DNA of 64,000 bases. It comes from Pelagibacteraceae bacterium AG-422-I02. GTDB taxonomy: Bacteria; Pseudomonadota; Alphaproteobacteria; Pelagibacterales; Pelagibacteraceae. The notes beneath the pieces were generated by a model. The model searched no databases. It saw only the letters and a program-made list of their open reading frames with translations, and was not told the DNA's origin. A program made the position numbers and the translations under genes. Shown here piece by piece: positions 51,468 to 62,180 of this stretch. Position 1 is the first letter of the stretch, and every line of letters begins with the position of its first letter. The DNA lies in assembly GCA_003213555.1 (NCBI GenBank), contig QCMS01000003.1, forward strand, positions 33,152 to 97,151, read 5' to 3'.

Positions 51468-51798
51468 ATCAAGATTTATAATTTCTATTACTTTAATTGT
51501 AGTTTTTTTTATAATTACATCATTTGTAAAAAATAAAACTAGAATAATAGAGAAACAAATATCGATCTTAAAAACAAGCGTTTCAAAAAAGAAAAACAAT
51601 GTAAATGAAGCTCAACTAGAATTTTATTATTTAACGTCACCAAGAGAGGTTGAAAAAAAAATTAAAGTTATTGGTTTCGATCAATATCACCCTATTCATT
51701 ATTCAAATATTTATTTTAGTTTTCAAAGCTTCAAAAACAACGATAAAAAAATTTCTAACCTAAATAAATTGAATGAAAAAAAAATACAAAATAAATAA
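51460..51798 (+). CDS. ftsL: FtsL-like division protein
   Basis: 112 aa, single N-terminal TM plus coiled coil, between rsmH and ftsI. Confidence 0.7.
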   Translation: MIKSRFIISITLIVVFFIITSFVKNKTRIIEKQISILKTSVSKKKNNVNEAQLEFYYLTSPREVEKKIKVIGFDQYHPIHYSNIYFSFQSFKNNDKKISNLNKLNEKKIQNK

Positions 51799-53494
51799 AA
51801 ATATTTATCAGAAAAGTTTCTATTTTGAAGATTATATAGAGACAAATAAAAAAAATAAGATATTAGGAAAATCTAATAATTTTAAAGATAGAATTTACTT
51901 ATTATTTTTCATTTTTATTTCTCTTATATTAATTTTTTCAATAAAAATTTTACATATTTCATTTAATAAACAAAATGTACTCAACTTTGAAAAGCAAACA
52001 CTAGAATTTAAACTGATTAGAAGAGATATAGTCGATAGAAATGGAGTTATAATTTCAAGAAATATTAATACTTTTCATGCAGCTATTAATCCAAATTTAG
52101 TTAGAGACAAAAAAAATTTTATTATAAAATTAAGACTTAACTTCCCCGATCTACCAATTGATGAAATAGAAAAAAAATTGGAAGAAAAAAAGTACTTTCG
52201 AATCAAAAAAAGAATTGATCAAATTGAAAAAGATAAATTTTGGGCTATGGGAGAAAAAGGCATTATATTTGAACCGTTTCAAGCTAGAATGTATACACAT
52301 GGAAATCTTTTTAGCCATATCATTGGTCAAGTTGATTATGATAATTATGGAATATCTGGTGTTGAGAAATATTTTGATAAAAAATTAAAAGATAAAAATG
52401 AAATAAATAAACCTTTAAGATTAACCTTAGACAGTAACATTCAATACATAATTAATAATGAATTAAGTGAAGCTATAAAAACCTTCGATGCAACAGGTGG
52501 TGGAGCTTTATTAATGAATGTAAATAGTGGTGATATATTATCATTGGTCTCACTACCTGATTTTAATATTAATCAAAGAGTCGATATTAAGGACAAAAAA
52601 TTTATTAATAAGATTACTAAAGGCGTTTATGAACTAGGTTCAATTTTTAAAACTTTTACAGTAGCTTTGGCTCTTGATAATCAATTAGTTGATACAGATA
52701 CTATAATTGAGAATATACCAAGAAAAATTAAATGTTCTAATCATAATATCACAGACATAAAAGAGCATCCAAAAAATTTATCAGTTGAAGAAATTTTAGT
52801 AAGGTCATCCAATGTAGGCTCTGTATTTCTGGCAAAAAAATTAGGTGAAGAAAGTTATAAAAAGTTCATAAATGAAACTCGTCTAACAAAAAATCCAGAA
52901 ATTGAATTGGAGGAAGTCGGTGTACCCCATCAATTAAATTGGAATAAATGTAAACTAGAAACGATTTCTTTTGGTCACGGAATTACTACTACTCCTTTGC
53001 AAGTCACTGCTTTGTATGCTGCAATGATCAATGGTGGTAACATGATTTTACCTAGTTTAATTAAAGATAGAAAAATAAAAAAATCACAAAAAATAATTTC
53101 TAGTGATACCAGTGATAAACTCAGAAATATTTTAAGAAAAGTTGTTAAAAGTAAAAATGGTACAGCAAGTTTAGCTGATAAAGAGGGATATTACGTTGGC
53201 GGCAAAACTGGAACTGCGGAAAGTTATGGAGATAAAAAAAATAGAATTAACACTTTTATTTCAATTTTTCCCTCTTACCACCCAAATTACACATTATTTG
53301 TAATGCTAGAAAACCCAAAAATTAATAAAGATTTGATTTATAATTATCGTGGAATTAAGACCAAGGCACCTCACAATACATCAGGTTGGAATTCTGTTTA
53401 TGTTGCTGGCAAAATTATAAAAAAAATTGGGCCAATTTTAGCCATAAATAACGAAGAGTTTAAAAACCAGTATGTTACTGAAAAATTTAATTAA
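51773..53494 (+). CDS. ftsI: Peptidoglycan transpeptidase FtsI (PBP3)
   Basis: RRDIVDRNGVIISRN, ELGSIFKTFTVALAL (SxxK), SSNVG (SxN), GGKTGTAE (KTG). Confidence 0.95.
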   Translation: MKKKYKINKNIYQKSFYFEDYIETNKKNKILGKSNNFKDRIYLLFFIFISLILIFSIKILHISFNKQNVLNFEKQTLEFKLIRRDIVDRNGVIISRNINTFHAAINPNLVRDKKNFIIKLRLNFPDLPIDEIEKKLEEKKYFRIKKRIDQIEKDKFWAMGEKGIIFEPFQARMYTHGNLFSHIIGQVDYDNYGISGVEKYFDKKLKDKNEINKPLRLTLDSNIQYIINNELSEAIKTFDATGGGALLMNVNSGDILSLVSLPDFNINQRVDIKDKKFINKITKGVYELGSIFKTFTVALALDNQLVDTDTIIENIPRKIKCSNHNITDIKEHPKNLSVEEILVRSSNVGSVFLAKKLGEESYKKFINETRLTKNPEIELEEVGVPHQLNWNKCKLETISFGHGITTTPLQVTALYAAMINGGNMILPSLIKDRKIKKSQKIISSDTSDKLRNILRKVVKSKNGTASLADKEGYYVGGKTGTAESYGDKKNRINTFISIFPSYHPNYTLFVMLENPKINKDLIYNYRGIKTKAPHNTSGWNSVYVAGKIIKKIGPILAINNEEFKNQYVTEKFN

Positions 53495-56234
53495 AGAAAT
53501 TCCAAAAGATAAAAGAAATATTTTTATCACTGGACTTTCAAGTAATAGCAAAGAAATAAAAAAGAATTATATTTTTTTTGCTATTAAAGGAAATAAAACG
53601 AATGGAGAGAAATTCATAAAAGATGCAATAAATAAAGGTGCTTCAGTAATTGTTTGTTCTCAAAGTTGTAAATTTCAAGACAAAAAAATTTTAATAATCA
53701 AAAAGAATAATATTAGGTATTTTTTAAGCGAGATAGCCTCTAAATTTTACAAATTAAAACCAAAAAATATAATCGCTGTTACTGGAACAAATGGTAAAAC
53801 GTCAGTTGCTGATTTATTTTATCAAATATTAAGAATTAATAATCAATCTGCAGGAAGTATTGGTACTTTGGGAATTAAATATAATGGAAAGATTAAAAAA
53901 ACTAATCTTACATCTCCTGATACTATTTCACTTCATAAATACTTATACCTTCTAAAAAAGAAAAAAATAAACAATGTAATTATTGAAGCCTCAAGCCATG
54001 GCTTGCACCAAAAAAGATTACATCATATCAAATTAAAAGGTGCTATTTTTACAAATTTTAGCCAAGACCATTTAGACTATCATAAAAACATGAAGTCCTA
54101 TCTAAATGCCAAATTTTTATTGTTCAAAGAAGTATTGAAAAAAGGGTCCACAATAATTTCTGATAGAGAAATCGACCAATTTTATCAAATAAAAGAAATA
54201 GCAAATAGAAAAAATTTAAAACTTTTAGATATCAGCAAAGAGTTAGAATTACTTAAAAATTTTTATTTAAATTCGTTCAATGACTTTAAATTAAAAAATT
54301 TAGCTATGGCAATTAAGGCAATCAAACTTTGCAGTCCAAAAGAAAATTCAATTTACGGATCTTTAAAAAAAATAAAAGATGTAAATGGTAGACTTGAATT
54401 AGTAAAAAAATACTCAAACGATATAAGAGTTTTTGTAGATTATGCTCATACGCCTGATGCTTTATTAAAAACCTTAAAATCACTTAATAATAGTTATGGA
54501 GATAAAATATCTTTAGTTTTTGGCTGCGGTGGTGATAGGGACAAAAAAAAAAGATCTCTAATGGCAAAAATAGCTGATAGTTATTGTAAAAAAATTTATG
54601 TAACAGACGACAATCCTAGAAATGAAAAACCAAGTAAAATAAGAAATATAATTCTTAAATTTATAAAAAAAAACAAATCTTTTAATATTGGGAATAGATC
54701 CTTAGCAATAAAAAAGGCTATTAAAAACGCAGAACCAGGGGAGATAATTCTTGTGGCTGGTAAAGGACATGAAAAAAAACAAATTTACAAAAATAAAATA
54801 ATTAAAATTTCAGATAAAAAAATTATACAAAAAATAAACTTTAAAAGTAAAATTTTAAATAAAAAAGAGTTAATCTATCGTCAAAATCAATTTTTATTAA
54901 GTAATATTTTAGGTAAAAAAAAAGGTGTAAAATTTAATGGATTATCAATTGACTCCAGGTCAATAAAAAAAGGTAATTTATTTTTATCAATTAAAGGAAA
55001 AAATAATGATGGTAAAAAATTTATAAATGATGCATTGAAAAAAGGTGCAGGGTGTGTAATCACAGACTCAATAATTCAAAAAAAAAATAAAAAAATTTTT
55101 AAAGTAAATAATACAATTTCTTTTTTAAATAACTTTGCCAAATCAAAAAGGGCTCAAAGTCAAGGTAAAATAATAGCAGTAACAGGAAGTGCTGGTAAAA
55201 CATCTGTAAAAAATTTATTAAAAAACCTGCTAAAAAATTTTGGAAAAACTTACTGTTCACCAAAATCTTTCAATAATCATCTCGGCGTACCTATCAGTTT
55301 ATCGAACTTAAGTTTTGATGATAGATTTGGGATTTTTGAAGTAGGTATGAGCAAAATTGGAGAGATCAAAAAACTTTCAAAGATGATTAAACCTCATATT
55401 GGAATAATTACAAATATTGGAGAGGCCCACTTAGAAAATTTTAATAATATTCATGGAATAGCCAAAGCAAAATCAGAATTAATTGAAAATATAGAGCCCG
55501 GAGGAACAATCATCTTAAATAGAGATGATAAATTTTTTAATCATTTATTAAAAAAGGCAAAAAAATATAAATTAAAGATTTCTACATTTGGAAAACATAA
55601 AAAGTCAGATATTTGTTTAAAAAAGATAATAAAAAAAGGCAACATATTTAAATTATTAATAAATATGGGCTATCAAAAAATAGAACTAATAATTAAAGAT
55701 TTAAATTTTTATAACGTACTGTCCTCTTTAGCAGTTTTAAAAGAGTTAAAAATGGATGTTTCAACAATTAAAACAAAATTTAGATTTTTGGATTCCTCTG
55801 AAGGAAGAGGTAAAAAATATATAATTTCGAGATACAATAAAAAATTCAAATTAATAGATGAAAGTTATAACGCAAATCCATTATCAGTAAGAAATGCTAT
55901 TAATAAATTAAGTTCGATAAAGAAAGAAAAATCAAAAAAGTATTTATTATTTGGTGACATGCTTGAATTAGGCTCAAAGTCCAGAAAATATCATGAAGAA
56001 CTTTCTAAAGTTATTAACAATTCTGATATTGATAAAGTATTCATTAAAGGAAATAAATCAATTTTCACATATAAACATCTTAATAAAGATAAAAGAGGAA
56101 ATATTTTACAAAATAAAGAAGATATAGATAGCTGTTTAAGTAAGATTATATCAAATAATGATTATCTTATGATTAAAGGATCTAATGCAACTGGACTTAA
56201 CGAATTTAGTAAAAAAATGATAAAAGGGAAATAA
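53472..56234 (+). CDS. Bifunctional MurE-MurF fusion
   Basis: One uninterrupted 920-aa ORF: MurE half with GTNGKTSVADL, TNFSQDHLDYH, DDNPRNE; MurF half from ~54900 with GLSIDSRSIKKGNLFLSIKG, TGSAGKTSVKNLL, NIGEAHLENF, DESYNANPLSV. Confidence 0.95.
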   Translation: MLLKNLIKEIPKDKRNIFITGLSSNSKEIKKNYIFFAIKGNKTNGEKFIKDAINKGASVIVCSQSCKFQDKKILIIKKNNIRYFLSEIASKFYKLKPKNIIAVTGTNGKTSVADLFYQILRINNQSAGSIGTLGIKYNGKIKKTNLTSPDTISLHKYLYLLKKKKINNVIIEASSHGLHQKRLHHIKLKGAIFTNFSQDHLDYHKNMKSYLNAKFLLFKEVLKKGSTIISDREIDQFYQIKEIANRKNLKLLDISKELELLKNFYLNSFNDFKLKNLAMAIKAIKLCSPKENSIYGSLKKIKDVNGRLELVKKYSNDIRVFVDYAHTPDALLKTLKSLNNSYGDKISLVFGCGGDRDKKKRSLMAKIADSYCKKIYVTDDNPRNEKPSKIRNIILKFIKKNKSFNIGNRSLAIKKAIKNAEPGEIILVAGKGHEKKQIYKNKIIKISDKKIIQKINFKSKILNKKELIYRQNQFLLSNILGKKKGVKFNGLSIDSRSIKKGNLFLSIKGKNNDGKKFINDALKKGAGCVITDSIIQKKNKKIFKVNNTISFLNNFAKSKRAQSQGKIIAVTGSAGKTSVKNLLKNLLKNFGKTYCSPKSFNNHLGVPISLSNLSFDDRFGIFEVGMSKIGEIKKLSKMIKPHIGIITNIGEAHLENFNNIHGIAKAKSELIENIEPGGTIILNRDDKFFNHLLKKAKKYKLKISTFGKHKKSDICLKKIIKKGNIFKLLINMGYQKIELIIKDLNFYNVLSSLAVLKELKMDVSTIKTKFRFLDSSEGRGKKYIISRYNKKFKLIDESYNANPLSVRNAINKLSSIKKEKSKKYLLFGDMLELGSKSRKYHEELSKVINNSDIDKVFIKGNKSIFTYKHLNKDKRGNILQNKEDIDSCLSKIISNNDYLMIKGSNATGLNEFSKKMIKGK

Positions 56235-57320
56235 ATGTTATTTAATTTACTTACTTCATTAATTGATCAATATTCATTTTTAAATGTATTTAAATACCTA
56301 ACTTTTCGAACTGGATTATCAGTAATAACATCTTTAATTGTTGTATTCTTAATTGGTGGCCCATTAATAAAATTATTTTCAGAAAAAATGATCACAGGGC
56401 CAATACGGCAAGATGGGCCAATCGATCATATAATAAAAAAATCTGGAACTCCTACTATGGGTGGGGTAATTATAATTATTGGAATTTTATCAAGTACACT
56501 TTTATGGGCCGACTTATCCAATATATATGTTTGGACATTAATATTTGTCTCATTATCTTTAGGCGCGTTAGGGTTAGTGGATGATGTGCTTAAAATTAAA
56601 TATAAAAATTCAAGAGGTCTTAAATCTAAGTATAAATTTTTTGGGCAAATAATAATTGGAGTTATCACTTTGTTAATTTTAATAAAGTTTTCTAGCCATG
56701 AATATTTATATAATCTTTATTTTCCATTTTTTAAAAATCTAATATGGCAGATGGGTTTAATTTTTATTCCTTTTGGATTATTTGTTATTATCGGAGCATC
56801 GAACGCTGTAAATTTGACCGATGGTTTAGATGGTTTAGCAACAGTGCCCGTAATGTTAGTTGCACTTTCTTTTACCTTAATTTCATATGTAGTTGGAAAT
56901 ACAATTTTTTCAGAATATTTACAGATCCAATATATACCCGACGTTGGCGAGTTATCTATTTTCTGCGGTTCTATTGTAGGAGCTTGTTTAGGCTTTCTTT
57001 GGTATAATGCGCCTCCTGCTAAGATATTTATGGGAGACACTGGCTCTCTTTCATTAGGAGGTTCATTAGCTGCAATTGCAATTATAGTGAAGCATGAGAT
57101 TGTTTTAGCAATAATTGGCGGTTTATTTGTTTTAGAAACTGTTTCAGTTATTATTCAAGTTGTCTCTTTTAAACTTACTGGAAAAAGAATTTTTAAGATG
57201 GCGCCCATACATCATCATTTTGAAAAAAAAGGTTGGGCAGAATCTACGATAGTAATTCGATTTTGGATAATAGCCATCATATTAGCCTTAGTAGGATTAG
57301 CAACATTAAAATTAAGGTAG
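56235..57320 (+). CDS. mraY: Phospho-MurNAc-pentapeptide transferase
   Basis: GTPTMGGVIIII, NAVNLTDGLDGLA, MGDTGSLSLGG, PIHHHFEKKGWAE. Confidence 0.98.
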   Translation: MLFNLLTSLIDQYSFLNVFKYLTFRTGLSVITSLIVVFLIGGPLIKLFSEKMITGPIRQDGPIDHIIKKSGTPTMGGVIIIIGILSSTLLWADLSNIYVWTLIFVSLSLGALGLVDDVLKIKYKNSRGLKSKYKFFGQIIIGVITLLILIKFSSHEYLYNLYFPFFKNLIWQMGLIFIPFGLFVIIGASNAVNLTDGLDGLATVPVMLVALSFTLISYVVGNTIFSEYLQIQYIPDVGELSIFCGSIVGACLGFLWYNAPPAKIFMGDTGSLSLGGSLAAIAIIVKHEIVLAIIGGLFVLETVSVIIQVVSFKLTGKRIFKMAPIHHHFEKKGWAESTIVIRFWIIAIILALVGLATLKLR

Positions 57321-57323
57321 AAA

Positions 57324-58601
57324 ATGCTACTTAATTCAAAACTCAAAGAACTATCGTTCCTTGTTTATGGACTAGGTTTATCTGGACAGTCAGTAATTAA
57401 ATTTTTTAAAAAAAATAAGATTAATCATTTTAAGGTTTGGGATGATAAAAATTTAAATTTATTAAAAAGATATAGAACCAACAATCTAAATAGGTCATTA
57501 AAAGAAGTTGATTACATAGTTTTATCACCTGGAATAAGTTTAATAAAGAATAAAAAACTGAAAAAATATAAAAAAAAAATTATTACTGATATTGATCTAT
57601 TTTATTTATCAAAAAATAAGAGCAAAACAATTGTAGTAACTGGCACAAATGGAAAATCAACAACATGTAAATTGATAGAACATCTTTTAAAAAAAAATAA
57701 AATTAAATGTTCAGTCGGTGGAAATTTTGGAAAGCCAATTTTAAATTTAAAGGTTTCTAAAAATAGTTATGTCATAATTGAGTCATCTTCTTTTCAACTT
57801 TCACACTCACAATTTATTCTTCCTGATTTTGCTATTTTTTTAAATATTGCAGATGATCATTTGGACTGGCATGGAAATAAGAATAATTATTTAAATTCAA
57901 AATTGAAGATTTTTAATCTTCAAACAAAAAAACATTTTGCTTTACTAGGCATACAATTAAGGAAATTTTTCCTAAAAAAAAAATTTTTAAGTAAATTAAT
58001 CATACCTAACAATTCAGAATTTAAAAAAATTAAAAATCAAATTAATAATCCATATTTATCTACAGGGATTAACGATGAAAATATGAATTTTACTTACACA
58101 CTAGCAAAGTTATTGGGAATAACAAAAAAAGCATTCATTAATGCTTTAAAATCATTCAAAGGTTTACCTCATAGGTTTGAAATTTTTTATAAAAAAAAGA
58201 ACATTACATTTATTAACGACTCTAAGGCAACTTCATTTAGAGCCACACAATCTGCATTATCCAGCCTTAAAAATATTTATTGGATTTTAGGAGGATTACC
58301 TAAAAAGGGAGATAAAATTAATTTATCAAAATACAAAAACAACATTACCAAGTGTTACTTAATTGGCGAAAAAACCAAATTTTTTGAAAATCAAATTCAA
58401 GATAAATTAACTTTTTCAATTACTAAAAACTTACAAAAATCAATAATTCAAATTTTGAAAGATATAAAATTACAAAAAAAAAATAATAAATTTATTTTAT
58501 TGAGTCCAGCAGCTGCTTCATTTGATCAATTTAAAAATTTCGAAAAAAGAGGTGAAAAATTTAAAAGGCTATGTAAAATTTATGGAAGTAAATATATTTA
58601 A
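57324..58601 (+). CDS. murD: UDP-N-acetylmuramoylalanine-D-glutamate ligase
   Basis: YGLGLSGQSVIKF, VTGTNGKSTTCKL, ADDHLDWHGN, INDSKATS. Confidence 0.96.
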   Translation: MLLNSKLKELSFLVYGLGLSGQSVIKFFKKNKINHFKVWDDKNLNLLKRYRTNNLNRSLKEVDYIVLSPGISLIKNKKLKKYKKKIITDIDLFYLSKNKSKTIVVTGTNGKSTTCKLIEHLLKKNKIKCSVGGNFGKPILNLKVSKNSYVIIESSSFQLSHSQFILPDFAIFLNIADDHLDWHGNKNNYLNSKLKIFNLQTKKHFALLGIQLRKFFLKKKFLSKLIIPNNSEFKKIKNQINNPYLSTGINDENMNFTYTLAKLLGITKKAFINALKSFKGLPHRFEIFYKKKNITFINDSKATSFRATQSALSSLKNIYWILGGLPKKGDKINLSKYKNNITKCYLIGEKTKFFENQIQDKLTFSITKNLQKSIIQILKDIKLQKKNNKFILLSPAAASFDQFKNFEKRGEKFKRLCKIYGSKYI

Positions 58602-59709
58602 ATTTTTATTAATAGATTATTGGCGAAGTATAGATAAAAAAATATTATTGTGCTTTCTGATTTTGTTTTCCTTGGGTTTATTTTTTTCATTTACTTCTAC
58701 ATCTTCTTTAGCTGGTGAAAGACTTAATAAAGATTTTTATTTTTTTTTTTCCAAACATCTGATTTTTACTTTTTTAGCACTTGTTATTATGATTTCAATT
58801 TCTATGATTAATACCCAACTTTTAATAAAATCTGTAATTCCGTTATTTATTTTATCTTTTTTATTTTTAGCATTAGTTCCAATAATTGGTATTGAAGTGA
58901 AAGGTGCAAAAAGATGGATTGATTTCTTCTTTTTTAGAATACAACCTATTGAATTATTAAAGCCATTTTTTATCTTAATGACGGCAAAATTATTAACTTC
59001 TGAAAAAATTCATAATACTCAAATTAAATATATTTTAAGTTTTTTGCTTTTAAGTTCAGTGATAATTTTATTAATTGATCAACCTGATTTAGGGCAATCA
59101 ATTTTGCTGTTAGGAACTTGGATAGCAACTGTTTTTATTTCTGGTGTAAGCTTAATATATATAATCATTTTTTTTTCGATATTTTTAATTACAATTAGTG
59201 CTTTATTATTTTTTTTACCAGAAAAATTTGGATATATAATTAATCGTCTTGTAACTTTCTTTGACCCAAGCCAAGGAGATAAGTTCCAATCATCAGTGGC
59301 ACTTGATGCAATTAAATTAGGCGGTTTGACAGGTCAAGGCATGGGTGAAGGTATATTGAAAGAGAGCGTACCAGAAGCACACACTGATTATGTTATAGCT
59401 GTTATTTCTGAAGAATTTGGTTCTTTAGTATCTATCATTATAATTGCGATGTTTTTGTATATTTCCTTTAGGATTATAAAAAATTGTTTCAATCAAGAAA
59501 ATCAATTTTTAAAAATTTCTTTAAGTGGTTTGGCAACGTTATTAGTATTTCAGACATTTATTCATGCAGGAGTTAATACGAATTTATTACCAACAACAGG
59601 CATGACTTTGCCATTCTTGAGCTACGGCGGCTCCTCCTTGCTAGGTAGTGCAATTTTAGCAGGATTAGTTTTAAATTATACAAAAAATAAATCTTACTTA
59701 TATGATTAA
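58582..59709 (+). CDS. ftsW: Lipid II polymerase FtsW (SEDS)
   Basis: GAKRWIDFFFFRIQPIELLK, PDLGQSILL, PEAHTDYVIAVISEEFG, LPTTGMTLPFLSYGGSSLL; ATG at 58582. Confidence 0.96.
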   Translation: MEVNIFKFLLIDYWRSIDKKILLCFLILFSLGLFFSFTSTSSLAGERLNKDFYFFFSKHLIFTFLALVIMISISMINTQLLIKSVIPLFILSFLFLALVPIIGIEVKGAKRWIDFFFFRIQPIELLKPFFILMTAKLLTSEKIHNTQIKYILSFLLLSSVIILLIDQPDLGQSILLLGTWIATVFISGVSLIYIIIFFSIFLITISALLFFLPEKFGYIINRLVTFFDPSQGDKFQSSVALDAIKLGGLTGQGMGEGILKESVPEAHTDYVIAVISEEFGSLVSIIIIAMFLYISFRIIKNCFNQENQFLKISLSGLATLLVFQTFIHAGVNTNLLPTTGMTLPFLSYGGSSLLGSAILAGLVLNYTKNKSYLYD

Positions 59710-60796
59710 AAAAAAAATTGTAATAGCAACAGGTGGAACAGGAGGTCATGTTTTGCCAGCATACAGTTTAGCTAATAGTTTTTTAAAAAAAAATTATATT
59801 ATCAAAATAACTATTGATAAAAGAGGTATGAAATATTTTGAGAATCATAGCCGTTTTAACTTTGTAAAATTACCGCTTTCTCCATTGATAAAAAAAAATC
59901 TTTTTACTATTTCATACTCATTTTTAAAAATTTTGCTCTCAACAATTAAATCTTTATTATTTTTGTTGCAAGATAGACCTTCTTTAGTTTTTGGAATGGG
60001 AGGATATTCATCTTTACCAGTCTGTATTGCTGCATTCATATTAAGAATAAAATTTATCATTTATGAGAATAATTTATTAATCGGTAAAGCAAATAAAAAT
60101 CTACTACCTTTTGCTGATAAATTATTCGTTTCCTATAAAGAACTCGAAGGTGTACCAAAAAAATATGAAAATAAAATTTCTACTATTGGCAATATTATTA
60201 GAGAAGAAATTATAAATTTAAACATTAATGATGATAAAACCAATTATTTAGAAAATTTAAAAATTTTAGTTTTAGGAGGCAGTCAAGCAGCTAAAATCTT
60301 TGCCGAACAATTACCAGAAGTATTCGAGAAACTTAAAAATTCAAATAAGAAAATTAAAATTTATCAACAATGTCAAAAAATACAAAATGATAAATTATCT
60401 AATTTTTATCAAAAGTCAGAAATAAATTATGAGATATTTAATTACACAAATAATATTATAGATTATTATTCTAAAGCAAATTTAGTAATCACTCGATCAG
60501 GCGCATCAGTTTTAGGAGAACTTATAAATGTTAAAATTCCTTTTATTGCTATTCCATTGCCTTCAGCGGCAGATAACCATCAATATAAGAATGCTAATTT
60601 TTACGCTAGTAAAGGATTAGGATTTTTATTAGAAGAAAAAGATATAAAAAATAGGCTTTATGAACAAATAGACTCTTTTTATAAAGATAAATCAGTAATT
60701 AAAAATGTTTTATTGAGTCAAAGACAATATTCTGACAAAAAAATCTTTAGTAATTTAAATACCGAAATAGAAAAAATTTTAAATGAAAAAAATTAA
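59702..60796 (+). CDS. murG: UDP-GlcNAc:lipid I GlcNAc transferase
   Basis: IATGGTGGHVLPAYSLA, GMGGYSSLPVCIAA, VLGGSQAAKIF, ITRSGASVLGEL, PLPSAADNHQ. Confidence 0.97.
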   Translation: MIKKKIVIATGGTGGHVLPAYSLANSFLKKNYIIKITIDKRGMKYFENHSRFNFVKLPLSPLIKKNLFTISYSFLKILLSTIKSLLFLLQDRPSLVFGMGGYSSLPVCIAAFILRIKFIIYENNLLIGKANKNLLPFADKLFVSYKELEGVPKKYENKISTIGNIIREEIINLNINDDKTNYLENLKILVLGGSQAAKIFAEQLPEVFEKLKNSNKKIKIYQQCQKIQNDKLSNFYQKSEINYEIFNYTNNIIDYYSKANLVITRSGASVLGELINVKIPFIAIPLPSAADNHQYKNANFYASKGLGFLLEEKDIKNRLYEQIDSFYKDKSVIKNVLLSQRQYSDKKIFSNLNTEIEKILNEKN

Positions 60797-62180
60797 TTTA
60801 GGTCAGAAAGATATTATTCACTTTGTAGGTATAGGCGGCATAGGTATGAGCGGTCTTGCTAAAATAATGAAAAATATGGGTTTTTTAATTCAAGGTAGTG
60901 ATCAGGATAAAAATAAAAATACAATCAGTTGTTTGAAATATGGAATAAAAACTTTTATTGGACATTCAGTATCTAATATAAAGAAAGCTACAATTTTGGT
61001 AAAATCTACAGCAATAAAAAATAATAATATTGAAATAAAATATGCAAAAAAAAATAAAATTCCAATTTACTCTAGAGCAGAAGTTTTAGCTGATGTCGTT
61101 TCTTTAAAAAAAAACATAATTATCACTGGATCTCATGGGAAAACTACAACAACTTCTTTAGTTGCAAAAATTTTATCTGATCAAAGACTCGATCCTACTA
61201 TTATTAACGGAGGGGTAATAAATTCCCTGAAGAGCAACGCAAAGCTAGGTAAAGGTGAATGGGCAATATTGGAGGCGGATGAATCAGACGGAAGTTTCTT
61301 AAAATTACCTATTAATTATTCGATTGTTACTAATATTGATTATGAACATTTAGATTTTTATAGGAATTATAAAAATTTAGAAAAATCATTTGTAGAATTT
61401 ATTAACAAAACCCCACCTACTGGCAAAGCTGTTATTTGTATGGATAATTTTAACATTAGAAAAATACTTAATAAGATTAAAAACAAAAATATATTAACAT
61501 ATGGTGAAAACAGAAGAGCCAAATATCAAATAAAAAAAATTAGATATAATATTTATAATACAACTTTTGAATTAGTTTTTTCAAATAAAGATAAAAAAAA
61601 AAGAATTATTAAAAATATCAATGTCAAATTATTAGGAAAACATAATGTTTTAAATACTACGGCAGCTTTAATAGTTTGCTTGAATTTAGGAGCAAATTTA
61701 AATTTAGCTAAAAAATCACTTAAAAATTTTTCTGGTGTGCAGAGGAGAATGACAAAAGTGTTCTCAAATAAAAAAAATGATTTCTACGACGATTACGCTC
61801 ATCATCCAACTGAGATAAGTTCAATTTTGGATGGAGTAAAAAATGTTAATTCAAGAAGAAAAATTATAAGTGTTTTTGAACCTCACAGATACTCTAGAGT
61901 ATTGTCACTTAAAAATGAATTTTCAAAATGTTTTATTAAAACAGATTTAGTAATTTTATGTCCTCTCTATGCGGCTGGAGAAAAAAAGAACAATAAATTT
62001 AATTTAGTAAAATTTGCAAACTTAATTTCTAAAAATTCCAAAACACAAGTTATTATTGTAAAAAATGAGTCTGAATTAAGTAATTTTTTGAAGAAAAACT
62101 TAATAAGTAATGAAATCGTAATTGGAATGGGAGCGGGTTTAATATCAAAATGGATGTCAGGACTTAAGCTAAATTTATGA
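60783..62180 (+). CDS. murC: UDP-N-acetylmuramate-L-alanine ligase
   Basis: HFVGIGGIGMSGLAKIM, ITGSHGKTTTTSL, EADESDGSFL, DDYAHHPTEI. Confidence 0.97.
   Translation: MKKINLGQKDIIHFVGIGGIGMSGLAKIMKNMGFLIQGSDQDKNKNTISCLKYGIKTFIGHSVSNIKKATILVKSTAIKNNNIEIKYAKKNKIPIYSRAEVLADVVSLKKNIIITGSHGKTTTTSLVAKILSDQRLDPTIINGGVINSLKSNAKLGKGEWAILEADESDGSFLKLPINYSIVTNIDYEHLDFYRNYKNLEKSFVEFINKTPPTGKAVICMDNFNIRKILNKIKNKNILTYGENRRAKYQIKKIRYNIYNTTFELVFSNKDKKKRIIKNINVKLLGKHNVLNTTAALIVCLNLGANLNLAKKSLKNFSGVQRRMTKVFSNKKNDFYDDYAHHPTEISSILDGVKNVNSRRKIISVFEPHRYSRVLSLKNEFSKCFIKTDLVILCPLYAAGEKKNNKFNLVKFANLISKNSKTQVIIVKNESELSNFLKKNLISNEIVIGMGAGLISKWMSGLKLNL

Noticed and set aside
56744-57007. 87-aa ORF inside mraY, other frame
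   Set aside because: No domain; overlaps invariant MraY motifs.
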